The notes below the pieces were generated by a model. The model was not told where the DNA came from. It searched no databases and saw only the letters and a list, made by a program, of their open reading frames with translations. DNA of 64,000 bases, taken from positions 620,001-684,000 of the forward strand of contig NZ_QOUX01000001.1 of assembly GCF_004116265.1 (NCBI RefSeq), written 5' to 3'. Shown here in pieces: positions 52,959 through 60,841 of the stretch (the first letter of the stretch is position 1; each line of letters starts with the position of its first letter). The position numbers and the translations under genes were made by a program. The DNA comes from Anaerobacillus alkaliphilus. GTDB lineage: Bacteria; Bacillota; Bacilli; Bacillales; Anaerobacillaceae.

Positions 52959-53423
52959 TTGGAGAAAAGTAGGTACTTTAGAAATTTTATCATCTTGTTT
53001 CTAATTATCATAGGTAGTCCAATAGTTTTATATTTTTACGCTACTGTCTATGGGACTACTTTTTCTGTTAGTCCACTTATTATTGTTAATGGAGAAAAGA
53101 TTAACTATACCGGAATAATAATTAGACGGATGGGAGACACGCCGACAGATCCTGTTGTTCTTGCTCAAAATATTATACTTGATGAACCAAATGTCGTGAA
53201 AGCAAATTCTACGATAGAGGTATTCTTTGTAGATAAGCCTTCGAAAGTATTTCTAGAAAAGTGGTTTGATGGAGAGATAATAGAAAAGTGGAAAGTCACA
53301 AAGAAAGAAGAGATCAATATTACGACCCCGGCGGAGGAAGGAAACTATGTTTATAAACTAAATCCTAGATGGGACTTTAGGGATCGAGTAGATATTGTTT
53401 TTGAAATTGAAGTAAAGCATTAA
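52959..53423 (+). CDS. Membrane-anchored beta-rich protein
   Basis: 154 residues from TTG, with GAGGAAGTGG upstream. Anchor NFIILFLIIIGSPIVLYFYA, then a beta-rich extracytoplasmic part (VEVFF-like strands, EEGNYVYKLNPRWDFRDRVD). Eighteen bases after the previous gene. Function unknown. Confidence 0.6.
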   Translation: MEKSRYFRNFIILFLIIIGSPIVLYFYATVYGTTFSVSPLIIVNGEKINYTGIIIRRMGDTPTDPVVLAQNIILDEPNVVKANSTIEVFFVDKPSKVFLEKWFDGEIIEKWKVTKKEEINITTPAEEGNYVYKLNPRWDFRDRVDIVFEIEVKH

Positions 53424-53498
53424 ATACCTAAAATTATAAAGAGCTATCGAGTTAAAACATTTGATAGCACTGTTTAGTCAATCAACTGGAGGATTAAC

Positions 53499-53717
53499 AT
53501 GAAAACATTAAGAAAACTAGCAATTATCATTTTAGTTTTAGGATTACTCCATGTTGGTAACACTGCATTCTGGTATTTTCTCATGGAGAGAGACATAAGC
53601 GAAATTCCTTTTTATATAGAAAATTTCGGGAGAATTACTCTAATTTTATATTTGATCCTTAGTTTAATTATCTATGTGATAAAGTGGGTTAAAGATCATG
53701 AAATTCATAGAACTTAA
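53499..53717 (+). CDS. Small two-helix membrane protein
   Basis: 72 residues, TGGAGG upstream. Helices LAIIILVLGLLHVGNTAFWY and ITLILYLILSLIIYVIKW. Ends with a charged tail. Unknown function. Confidence 0.55.
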   Translation: MKTLRKLAIIILVLGLLHVGNTAFWYFLMERDISEIPFYIENFGRITLILYLILSLIIYVIKWVKDHEIHRT

Positions 53718-53789
53718 TTCTAGTTTGGAGCAGGTAGTTGGTAGAACTAAAAGTTAATGAAGGAAATGATCAGATTGGGGGGGAAGTAA

Positions 53790-54215
53790 TTGATAAGGGA
53801 AGCTAGGGAGAAGGATGTTGAGGGTTTAGCTGAGTTAATGGGAGACTTGGGTTACCCTACTGAAAGTAGCGAGATGGAAAATAGAATGTATACTATATTT
53901 TCAAAAAATGATTATAAAACATATGTATACGAAGAAGATGGGAATTTGCATGGAATGATTGGGATGATTTTATGTCATCGCTTTGAAAAAAGTGAGAGTT
54001 ATATAAGGATTATTGCATTTGTGGTCAAGTCTGAGTTCAGGGGTAATGGAATTGGTAGTAAGCTGTTAAATGCAGCGGAGAATTGGGCTAAGCAGAAAGG
54101 TGCGAATATGATGACCCTGAATAGTGGGAATCGTTCCGAAAGAAAAGAGTCTCACCAGTATTATCTTCGTAAAGGGTTTGAAGGAAGCGCGACAGGATTT
54201 TATAAGCAAATTTAA
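53790..54215 (+). CDS. GNAT-family N-acetyltransferase
   Basis: 141 residues from TTG, with GGGGGGGAAG upstream. IREAREKDVEGLAELM start, motif A FRGNGIGSKLLNAAENWA, and SERKESHQYYLRKGFE. It is the aminoglycoside/small-amine GNAT type. Substrate unknown. Confidence 0.9.
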   Translation: MIREAREKDVEGLAELMGDLGYPTESSEMENRMYTIFSKNDYKTYVYEEDGNLHGMIGMILCHRFEKSESYIRIIAFVVKSEFRGNGIGSKLLNAAENWAKQKGANMMTLNSGNRSERKESHQYYLRKGFEGSATGFYKQI

Positions 54216-54223
54216 TTAGCTAT

Positions 54224-54330
54224 TTGGACAGAGGGACAGGTAACTTGTCCAGTTCTCTGAATATAAACTTTTTCTTTAGTATGCTAGGAACTGTTGCGAG
54301 TGGGACAAGGTACCTGTCCCATTTTCCTTC
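54224..54330. repeat. GGGACAGGTAAC-type palindromic repeats
   Basis: GGGACAGGTAACTTGTCC (54233-54251 region) and GGGACAAGGTACCTGTCCC (near 54302) are imperfect and near-perfect palindromes. A third copy (GGGACAGGTAACTTGTCC) lies near 55012. Such sequences are widespread in Bacillus intergenic regions and may form short hairpins. Confidence 0.6.
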
Positions 54331-54392
54331 TGGCTGGAAAATGGTGTTAAATTAAAGTTGAATATCCTAATATCTAATCAAGGAGGAGAAAA

Positions 54393-54608
54393 ATGAAATA
54401 TCTATTAATATTTGGTCTTGCTTTTGTGCTAGGTTTATTAATTATAAATATCGCAGGGGTAGGGGTTTATTTTCTAACGATTTTGCCGTTTTTGATATAT
54501 TCTATTTTAATTGGTGTGATTGTTTGGTTTGCAATCAGTTTTATAAAACTTCAACGAGAAAGAAATGAAATACTTGCTGATATCGCTAATAAACTTGAAA
54601 AACTATAA
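54393..54608 (+). CDS. Small two-helix membrane protein
   Basis: 71 residues, AAGGAGGAG upstream. Two helices (LLIFGLAFVLGLLIINIAGV, LPFLIYSILIGVIVWFAISF) and a coiled-coil-like tail. GGTGTTAAATTAA near 54341 is a good promoter element 50 bp upstream. Confidence 0.6.
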   Translation: MKYLLIFGLAFVLGLLIINIAGVGVYFLTILPFLIYSILIGVIVWFAISFIKLQRERNEILADIANKLEKL

Positions 54609-54798
54609 ACAGGGAATTTGCATTGACATCATCCACTCAAGATTATTCCATAAGTGGGGTAGTAGATTTTTAGAGTTTAATAATACTTGAACGTCGGAGG
54701 TGGAGCTAGTGGTCTGGGGTTTCGCAACACATATGATAATATTCTGTTCAATTACGATCAGCATGTATGTTTTATTCCGATCATTCTCGATGATAATT

Positions 54799-54867
54799 TA
54801 AAGGAAATTAATATGGGAGAATGGGAAGGTGAAACCTTTTCTATCCTTGTGTCATGGAAACGTTAGG
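54799..54867 (+). pseudogene. Histidine-phosphatase (phosphoglycerate mutase-like) fragment
   Basis: DNLKEINMGEWEGETF is the internal LxExxxGxWEG motif of this family. It is followed by a stop, and no RHG or second histidine is present. A GTG frame just upstream (54710) is out of frame. Only a fragment remains. Confidence 0.5.
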
Positions 54868-54903
54868 AGGGGTTAAGCCTAATAATTGTAAGTTGTGTTT
54901 AAA

Positions 54904-54930
54904 AGGGATCATAGAAGAGTTCTATGATCC
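54904..54930 (+). terminator. Perfect palindrome, terminator-like
   Basis: GGATCATAGAA-GAG-TTCTATGATCC is followed by TTATTG. A diverged second copy of this segment begins about 53 bp downstream. Confidence 0.5.
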
Positions 54931-55057
54931 TTATTGATTGTAAGGTGCGTTGAAAATGGCTCATAGAAAAATTCGATGATTCCTTATTGAGTGTAAGGAG
55001 TGGGACAGGGGGACAGGTAACTTGTCCGCCTGCAAAAAAAAAAATGTAATTTTGAAA

Positions 55058-55113
55058 CTTTCCCCTATTAATAACGTCAATAGTAAATAAAGCCAAATTT
55101 TTCTAGGGGAAAG
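55058..55113 (+). promoter_or_regulatory. 10-bp inverted repeat enclosing the leader of the 55125 gene
   Basis: CTTTCCCCTA (55058-55067) and TAGGGGAAAG (55104-55113) are perfect inverted repeats 36 bp apart. The right arm touches the AAGGGGG ribosome binding site. It may be an operator or an RNA stem that hides the site. Confidence 0.5.
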
Positions 55114-55124
55114 GGGGAAATAAA

Positions 55125-55964
55125 TTGAATACTGCTGTTTTCAAGAAGACACATTTTAGTTTATTTTTCCGAAAATGGATCGATGTAGAGGAGAAAGACT
55201 TTTTAGCTGCCATTGTTAAACGGTTAAATCAGGGTGAAACCCTATTTGACGTTTCGGGTGAATTTGTTAAGAAGCGAGAACAGGCTAGCTTTGCCTTTAA
55301 ATTACAATTGAAGTTAGAGGACTTGGGTTATAGCTATGATACAGAACATAAGCGTTGGTTAGAAAAAGACGATCAGACGAGTAAGAATAACAGCATCGAC
55401 AATCCAATGTTTCAGGTTGTAGACACTGCATTAGATGCGACTGTCACTAGAGACATTGTTACATACTTAAATGAAGGTCATACGATGAAGCAAGCTGAAG
55501 TGAAGTTTCAATTAGTAGCACCGAACATACGAAATAAACTAAAGCATGCGGGCTATCGATATGATAACCTCTTTAACATTTGGACAGTTGAGGAAAGAAC
55601 AAAATTGGTAAAACTGTTAGCTGAGAAATTGCAAAATGAAGAGATATCCTTTGAGGAACTCGAGAAACGTGGAATGAAAGTAGATAAATTAAAAGAAGAG
55701 TTTGAAAAGATTAATTTTCCAGTAAATGTTCCACAAGCAAAAGAGTTATCCCAACCTATTGCACCTTTATCAACGACTGAAATTGAAATTTTTCGAAAAA
55801 TGATAGGGACGTGGGAGTCGCAAACATCTGTAGCACATAATCTTTCGATTACGATTAATCATGAATTACTTCAAAGTCTCGAGGACGTAGCTAAGAATAG
55901 AGAGATAACATTGACACAAATTGTGGAAGAAGCACTTGCTCATTATTTGAAAGAAATGAAATAG
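55125..55964 (+). CDS. Repeat-containing protein with a C-terminal ribbon-helix-helix-like domain
   Basis: 279 residues from TTG, AAAGGGGGAAA upstream. Two related units are visible: residues about 27-80 (RLNQGETLFDVSGEFVKKRE, ending YSYDTEHKRWLEK) and about 110-152 (YLNEGHTMKQAEVKFQLVAP, ending YRYDNLFNIWTVE). Each looks like a helix-turn-helix ending in a tryptophan. The C-terminus (ITINHELLQSLEDVAKNREI, LTQIVEEALAHYL) matches a ribbon-helix-helix. Likely a DNA-binding protein; the upstream inverted repeat suggests autoregulation. No known name. Confidence 0.6.
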   Translation: MNTAVFKKTHFSLFFRKWIDVEEKDFLAAIVKRLNQGETLFDVSGEFVKKREQASFAFKLQLKLEDLGYSYDTEHKRWLEKDDQTSKNNSIDNPMFQVVDTALDATVTRDIVTYLNEGHTMKQAEVKFQLVAPNIRNKLKHAGYRYDNLFNIWTVEERTKLVKLLAEKLQNEEISFEELEKRGMKVDKLKEEFEKINFPVNVPQAKELSQPIAPLSTTEIEIFRKMIGTWESQTSVAHNLSITINHELLQSLEDVAKNREITLTQIVEEALAHYLKEMK

Positions 55965-56043
55965 TAAGGCTATAAGAGATAAAAGTACCAGTCTTACAGT
56001 TGGTCTATTATACCTATACCCTTGCAATAATACCATGAAGCTT

Positions 56044-56077
56044 AAAAAGCATTACTGGCCACAGTAATGCTTTTTTA
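56044..56077 (+). terminator. Terminator of the repeat-protein gene
   Basis: AAAAAGCATTACTG and CAGTAATGCTTTTT form a 14-bp perfect stem with a GCCA loop, followed by a T tract. Confidence 0.92.
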
Positions 56078-56149
56078 TATGAAAAAAGGAGAAATATGTA
56101 GTTTTACAGAATAGTATAAAAGGCATATGAAAACCAAAGGAGTTGTTAC

Positions 56150-56689
56150 ATGCACATCGAAATTCAATTAACGAATATAGATACTTCATATATTATTAAG
56201 AACTTATACCCACTTTATTTACATGATTTATCAGGTCATTATGGCCATCTTCCAAATCAGCATGGGATTTACGAAGATACGGATGATGTGAAGACATTGA
56301 GTGAACAGTACGAGGTTCAAAATATCTGGTGGGAAAAACCTGGTGTATTGTTTCCTTACTTAATTAGGGTCGACGAAAGACCTGCAGGTTTTATCCTAAT
56401 TGCAACGCCACCCTATTGTAACAAAGGCATTGATTATTTTGTAAATGAATTTTTCTTACTTCAACCGTATCGTGGAAAAGGGATCGCGGAAAAGGCAGCA
56501 CACCTAGTATTTGATCAACATAGAGGGAAATGGGAGTTATTTACGAATCATTTAGAGGCCAATATTGCAGGGCAGAAGTTTTGGCGAAGAGCTGTGTGTA
56601 CCTATACGAATGGAAACTACATAGAAGAACTCGGTGAGACGTTTGATGGAATGAAATTGATCTTTCGTTTTGACAATTTGCATGAATAG
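56150..56689 (+). CDS. GNAT-like acetyltransferase
   Basis: 179 residues, AAAGGAG upstream. YLIRVDERPAGFILIATPPY and NEFFLLQPYRGKGIAEKAAH (motif A QPYRGKGIAEKA) are clear, with a W-rich C-terminus (KFWRRAVCTYT). Substrate unknown. Confidence 0.82.
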   Translation: MHIEIQLTNIDTSYIIKNLYPLYLHDLSGHYGHLPNQHGIYEDTDDVKTLSEQYEVQNIWWEKPGVLFPYLIRVDERPAGFILIATPPYCNKGIDYFVNEFFLLQPYRGKGIAEKAAHLVFDQHRGKWELFTNHLEANIAGQKFWRRAVCTYTNGNYIEELGETFDGMKLIFRFDNLHE

Positions 56690-56699
56690 GAGAGGAAAG

Positions 56700-57815
56700 A
56701 TGAAACGAAACTTTTTACTTATTCCTTTTTTTATCTTTGTCGTAACAATCCTTTTTTTCGGAGGGAGATATTGGTTTATCAAAGATACCTTTAAACAGCC
56801 TTACAAAGTTGCTGGGATGGTAGTAGAAGAAGCACATCAAGATAAACGTCAAAGTGTACATGTGATTACTGAAGAGGAATGGAGAGAACATACTGAAAAC
56901 TCTGTTTATAAAATAATTAGGCAACCTCTAGATTGGGAAGAATTTAAAGAGTATATCCAAACATGTGAGAAACAGAAGTTTTCCTCATTACTATATAGCG
57001 ATGGAAAAGCTGATTATAAAGTGGCAAAAAGTAAATATAAAGGTACTTATAATGAGGTCAATATTGAATGTATCGATTATGCAGCGGAGAGTAATGATGT
57101 TCTAGAAGTTAATTATATTACGCTTCTTTTAGAAAAAATAAATGGGGATTGGAAAGTTGTTGGTCAGAGTCGAAATGACGGGATATCTGGTTACTATCAT
57201 GACTCAGGTCATGCCTTAGATGCAGCGAGGAATTTCATCAATGCGATAAAACATAAAAATGAGGAACAATTACTAGCACTCATTAAATCTTCGAATTTGT
57301 ATTCTCGCTATGACTTGTCTTATGTAAGTAAAATGATTGAGGGTTTTGAACAGACGTTTGACTTACCTTCACTAGAAGTTGAACTAAATGACAGACCGGC
57401 AAATTCGATCGATGGTCAATTTGAATTTGTCTTACATGATGATGGAGAAGAAGACCATGAAGGGATTAATGTGTTTCTCATTCGCTATGAGGGTAATGGT
57501 GATATCTATTATAACCATCCTTACATAAGGTATTTCCCGTTTGCTGAAGAAATGGTAACAAAGTATGTAGACCTCATTGTGACTAAAAATGTCGAAGAAC
57601 TTGGACAATTTATTAAACCAATGGATGGAGGACCAGAAAGAGTAGCAGAAGACCGAATTGCTAGCTATCAGAAATATTTCGGCAATGTTGATCTTGCGGT
57701 TCGTCATGAAAAAGGATTTGTTTTTACTGTTGAGAACGAAAAAGGAAAAGAACATCAGATAGAAGTTGTATTTAGCGATGGTCTGATGACCATTGATGAT
57801 AAGTTTAGTAACTAA
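56700..57815 (+). CDS. Membrane-anchored protein with two related extracytoplasmic domains
   Basis: 371 residues from ATG 56700, AGGAGAGGAAA upstream. Signal anchor FLLIPFFIFVVTILFFGG. Two NTF2-like segments are seen (ALDAARNFINAIKHKNEEQL and AEEMVTKYVDLIVTKNVEEL), similar to DUF4878-type domains. Probably binds a partner or ligand at the cell surface. First gene of an operon of small proteins. Confidence 0.6.
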   Translation: MKRNFLLIPFFIFVVTILFFGGRYWFIKDTFKQPYKVAGMVVEEAHQDKRQSVHVITEEEWREHTENSVYKIIRQPLDWEEFKEYIQTCEKQKFSSLLYSDGKADYKVAKSKYKGTYNEVNIECIDYAAESNDVLEVNYITLLLEKINGDWKVVGQSRNDGISGYYHDSGHALDAARNFINAIKHKNEEQLLALIKSSNLYSRYDLSYVSKMIEGFEQTFDLPSLEVELNDRPANSIDGQFEFVLHDDGEEDHEGINVFLIRYEGNGDIYYNHPYIRYFPFAEEMVTKYVDLIVTKNVEELGQFIKPMDGGPERVAEDRIASYQKYFGNVDLAVRHEKGFVFTVENEKGKEHQIEVVFSDGLMTIDDKFSN

Positions 57816-57825
57816 GGAGCAAACA

Positions 57826-57978
57826 ATGATATATGGTGATTTTCTTTGTGCAAGCTACATAGCCGTTCAGACTATTCGTCCTGAAAAGTCGGATGGCAAT
57901 GCAAATGATTTATGTCGGTTTATTAATGGGGAAATCTATCATGCGACTGCTCTATTAGGTCAAATCGAAATGAAATGA
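57826..57978 (+). CDS. Small uncharacterised protein, operon with the next two genes
   Basis: 50 residues from ATG 57826, after AAGGAGC. GDFLCASYIAVQTIRPEKS, then NDLCRFINGEIYHATALLGQ. Ends in ATGA overlap with the next gene, so the two are coupled. Function unknown. Confidence 0.55.
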   Translation: MIYGDFLCASYIAVQTIRPEKSDGNANDLCRFINGEIYHATALLGQIEMK

Positions 57979-58352
57979 CTGAATTCCAGACAGAGCTGAA
58001 AAGATGGCAACAGATCCTGTTTCAATGTGGAGGAGACTTATATAAGACTGAGGATTTCACGATCGATGGGGAAAAAATTAGATTTTTAACCGACTGGTTG
58101 ACTCACCTACAAGCAACCGTACAACAACCTAATGGATTTGTTCTGCCTTTTGGACACAAACTTAACCCAATTTTCCATCAGCTAAGTGCAGTAGCAACTC
58201 AAGGTGAACGTTGGTATGTTCAAGCCTCAAGGCTGATGCCGCTATCACATGGTGTTCGAACTGTCTTGTACCTTACATCGCAAATTACTTTTTTGTTATC
58301 TGTTTATGTGAACGATACCTACGGATTTGAACATGAGTTTGTGTATGAGTAA
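57975..58352 (+). CDS. Small uncharacterised protein
   Basis: 125 residues, overlapping the previous gene (ATGA). No signal or helix anchor. WLTHLQATVQQPNGFVLPFG, then RWYVQASRLMPLSHGVR are notable. No family recognised. The middle gene of three. Confidence 0.55.
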   Translation: MTEFQTELKRWQQILFQCGGDLYKTEDFTIDGEKIRFLTDWLTHLQATVQQPNGFVLPFGHKLNPIFHQLSAVATQGERWYVQASRLMPLSHGVRTVLYLTSQITFLLSVYVNDTYGFEHEFVYE

Positions 58353-58396
58353 TTTTTGGGACAAACTAAGACAAACCATGTAGAGGAGTTGCATCT

Positions 58397-58660
58397 ATGA
58401 AAGTTACAGGGTCAATTATTTCTGGAGAATTTGATGAGCAGATGAATGAGTTTTCCTTAGAGTCAGTCAAACATTTTTTAACAAGATCTACGCTACGTAA
58501 AAATCAATTAGATACTCTCTATCAATACCTTACCCTTCACAAAAACGAGGAAGATGGACAGGTGATTACTTTGTATGATCAATTGCCTCTAAGGTTGACA
58601 CAGGAAGAAACGAGTATGTTTATAGAGGATCTGGATCAAATTAAGAAATTATATCATTAA
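58397..58660 (+). CDS. Small uncharacterised protein
   Basis: 87 residues, AGAGGAGTTG upstream of ATG. FDEQMNEFSLESVKHFLTRS, then a helical end (TSMFIEDLDQIKKLYH). Function unknown. Last gene before the terminator. Confidence 0.55.
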   Translation: MKVTGSIISGEFDEQMNEFSLESVKHFLTRSTLRKNQLDTLYQYLTLHKNEEDGQVITLYDQLPLRLTQEETSMFIEDLDQIKKLYH

Positions 58661-58693
58661 AAGTGGTGCTCCTGCTTGGCGGGAGCACCACTT
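58661..58693. terminator. Bidirectional terminator
   Basis: AAGTGGTGCTCC and GGAGCACCACTT form a 12-bp stem between convergent genes. Confidence 0.85.
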
Positions 58694-58700
58694 CATGTTT

Positions 58701-59417
58701 TTAAGGATTCGTTGACCATAAGCCTGCAGTTTTAATAAACACTCGCGGATGTAATTTTAGTCCTGCTACAATTAGGTCAGCTAGATCTTCGGGATGCATC
58801 ACTCTCTCAGCGTCTCCACTAATCAAATTGGCTTCGTACGCTAAATCTGTTACAACTGTACTTGGTGTTAACGCAGTAACACGAATGTTATGCTTTCGCA
58901 CTTCAAGCATTAACGATTCCGATAGCCCCATTACTGCAAATTTTGATGCACTATAAGCGCTTGTGACAGGAGCTCCTTTTTCACCAGCAGTTGATGCAAT
59001 GTTCATAATATCTCCAGACTTTCTTTCAATCATATCTGGCAACACTGCGCGAGTTACATTGTAAACACCCATTAAGTTGACTCGGATATTTTTTTCCCAT
59101 TCCTCGGGTGTAAGATCTAAAAATCCACCAAATTTCGCAGTACCAGCATTGTTAACTAAAATATCAATCGCACCTAAATCTGATTTAATATGCTCAACAG
59201 CGTGAGTTACCGCTTCAAGATCACTGACATCGGCTGAAGCAGCTGAAATGGTTACATCATATTGAGAAAGTTCCGCTGCTAACTTTTCAAGATTTTCAAG
59301 GTTTAAACCAATTAGCCCTAGGTTAACACCTTCTTTTGCTAGAGCAATCGCGGTTGCTCGTCCAATTCCTCTACCTGCTCCGGTAATTAAAGCAGTTTTT
59401 CCATTTAATGATGGCAT
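58701..59417 (-). CDS. Short-chain dehydrogenase/reductase (FabG-like)
   Basis: 238 residues from ATG 59417, with ATAGGAGTG at good spacing. NAD(P) motif [24 protein letters not shown], catalytic S in IASTAGEKG, and [10 protein letters not shown]. It is divergent from an HxlR regulator, so it is probably controlled by it. Reduces a ketone or quinone-type substrate; identity unknown. Confidence 0.9.
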   Translation of the reverse strand: MPSLNGKTALITGAGRGIGRATAIALAKEGVNLGLIGLNLENLEKLAAELSQYDVTISAASADVSDLEAVTHAVEHIKSDLGAIDILVNNAGTAKFGGFLDLTPEEWEKNIRVNLMGVYNVTRAVLPDMIERKSGDIMNIASTAGEKGAPVTSAYSASKFAVMGLSESLMLEVRKHNIRVTALTPSTVVTDLAYEANLISGDAERVMHPEDLADLIVAGLKLHPRVFIKTAGLWSTNP

Positions 59418-59444
59418 GTCTGTCACTCCTATAAAAATTAGTCA

Positions 59445-59475
59445 GGTTAGTGTAACCAGTAAGGATAGTTTTACT
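59445..59475. promoter_or_regulatory. Candidate HxlR operators in the divergent promoter region
   Basis: GGTTA-GTG-TAACC is a perfect palindrome (59445-59457). AGTAA-N8-TTACT (59458-59475) follows immediately. HxlR/MarR-like regulators bind such inverted repeats between divergent genes. Confidence 0.5.
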
Positions 59476-59589
59476 AGCCATTATGTAACGTTATCTGATA
59501 TTATATTTTTATTTTAAAAGATAGAGAAGTACGCACATTTTTTATGCATAGTGTCTAAAAGTATACTATGGGAGTTGGAGGTTAGTAAG

Positions 59590-59937
59590 ATGTCTAGATT
59601 AGAAAATAAAGTGTTTCACTGTGAAAAGGAATTAACGTTATCAATCATCGGTGGCAAATGGAAAATGCTTATCTTATGGCATTTAGGTAAAGAGGGTACT
59701 AAGAGATTTAGTGAATTAAAGTCACTGATGCCAGCGATTACACAGAGAATGCTAGTCAATCAGTTGAGGGAGCTCGAGGAGGACAACATTGTCGCACGAA
59801 AGGTGTATCCTGTCGTTCCACCAAAAGTTGAGTATTCTCTGACCGCTCAAGGGGAAACGTTGATGCCGATCCTTGATTCGATGTATGAATGGGGAAAAAA
59901 TTATATAGAAGGTACGTTGGAAAATAGGGCAGAGTAA
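59590..59937 (+). CDS. HxlR-family transcriptional regulator
   Basis: 115 residues from ATG 59590, TTGGAGG upstream. [20 protein letters not shown], then [20 protein letters not shown] is the HxlR winged helix. A cysteine at position 10 (HCEKE) is the place where redox- or quinone-sensing HxlR proteins (YodB, CatR) carry their sensor thiol. Divergent from the SDR gene. Confidence 0.9.
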   Translation: MSRLENKVFHCEKELTLSIIGGKWKMLILWHLGKEGTKRFSELKSLMPAITQRMLVNQLRELEEDNIVARKVYPVVPPKVEYSLTAQGETLMPILDSMYEWGKNYIEGTLENRAE

Positions 59938-60037
59938 GCGGTATACTTTTTGTTACTAAGTGAAACAAAAGTGTGTACTTGTGAAAAACTTGCTTATAAC
60001 TAATAATGTTGGTAATACAATTGGAAGGAGTTTTGAA

Positions 60038-60709
60038 ATGGAATACATAAGAATTAATAATATTGAAGACCCGTTATTTAAACAAATGCATGATTTAATG
60101 AAGGAAGTATTTCCTCCTGAGGAAGTGTTAGAGTTTAGTCTTTGGAAAGAGCCGCTAGAGGATCCGGGAATTCGCGTATTTGTAGCTGTTCACGAAGGAA
60201 AAGTGGTTGGTTCTACGGAATACCGCTATTATGAGGATTTCAATGTAGCAATGACTGACTTTACGATTATCGGTCAAGCAGGACTTGGAATAGGACCGTT
60301 CCTTGCACAGAAGCGAATGGCAGATTTAAAAGAGTTAGCGTCGGCGAATGGTAAGCAGTTATCTGGAATGTTCGCTGAGATTTATGATCCATACCGTGTC
60401 GAAGACCATGATTTTGGCGGCGTTAAGCCAATGGACCCTTACGTACGCCGTGAAGTGCTGGCACATCTTGGCTACAAGAAAATTGATTTTACATACGTTC
60501 ACCCATCTTGGAACAATGATGGCGAAGCGGTAGAAGGCTTAGACTTATGTTTTATGCCACTAGAAGATGGCATGACTGACATCTCAGCTGATTTAGTAGT
60601 TCAATTCCTAAAACGTTACTATGCTGTGTTACCAAACAAACCACAATCTTGGATTGCGATGGTAGAAGAGTTAGAAACGAAAGAGAAGTTGGCTTTATTA
60701 GCAATTTAA
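60038..60709 (+). CDS. GNAT-like acetyltransferase-fold protein
   Basis: 223 residues from ATG 60038, TTGGAAGGAG upstream. VFVAVHEGKVVGSTEYRYYE is strand 3-4 of a GNAT fold; the motif A region, GQAGLGIGPFLAQKRMADLK, is unusual. It ends in a helical tail (RYYAVLPNKPQSWIAMVEEL). Substrate unknown. Confidence 0.75.
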   Translation: MEYIRINNIEDPLFKQMHDLMKEVFPPEEVLEFSLWKEPLEDPGIRVFVAVHEGKVVGSTEYRYYEDFNVAMTDFTIIGQAGLGIGPFLAQKRMADLKELASANGKQLSGMFAEIYDPYRVEDHDFGGVKPMDPYVRREVLAHLGYKKIDFTYVHPSWNNDGEAVEGLDLCFMPLEDGMTDISADLVVQFLKRYYAVLPNKPQSWIAMVEELETKEKLALLAI

Positions 60710-60841
60710 TTAAAAGGTGGGGGACGATTCGATTGAGTCGTCTTCTTTTGTTGTGGCACTTCAATTATCATTTTTCCTTATCTGTGATACAATCGTAGAA
60801 TATAAGTTCGTGTTCGTAACCCCTAGGAAGGAGCAGTTTAC

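Larger units (their letters stand above)
54609..55124. other. Gene-poor region with remnants and repeats
   Basis: It contains a phosphatase remnant, a duplicated hairpin segment, one GGGACAGG repeat, and the inverted repeat upstream of the 55125 gene. No intact gene was found. Confidence 0.5.

Noticed and set aside
60348-60533. 61-codon plus-strand frame
   Set aside because: It is a shadow inside the GNAT-like gene at 60038.
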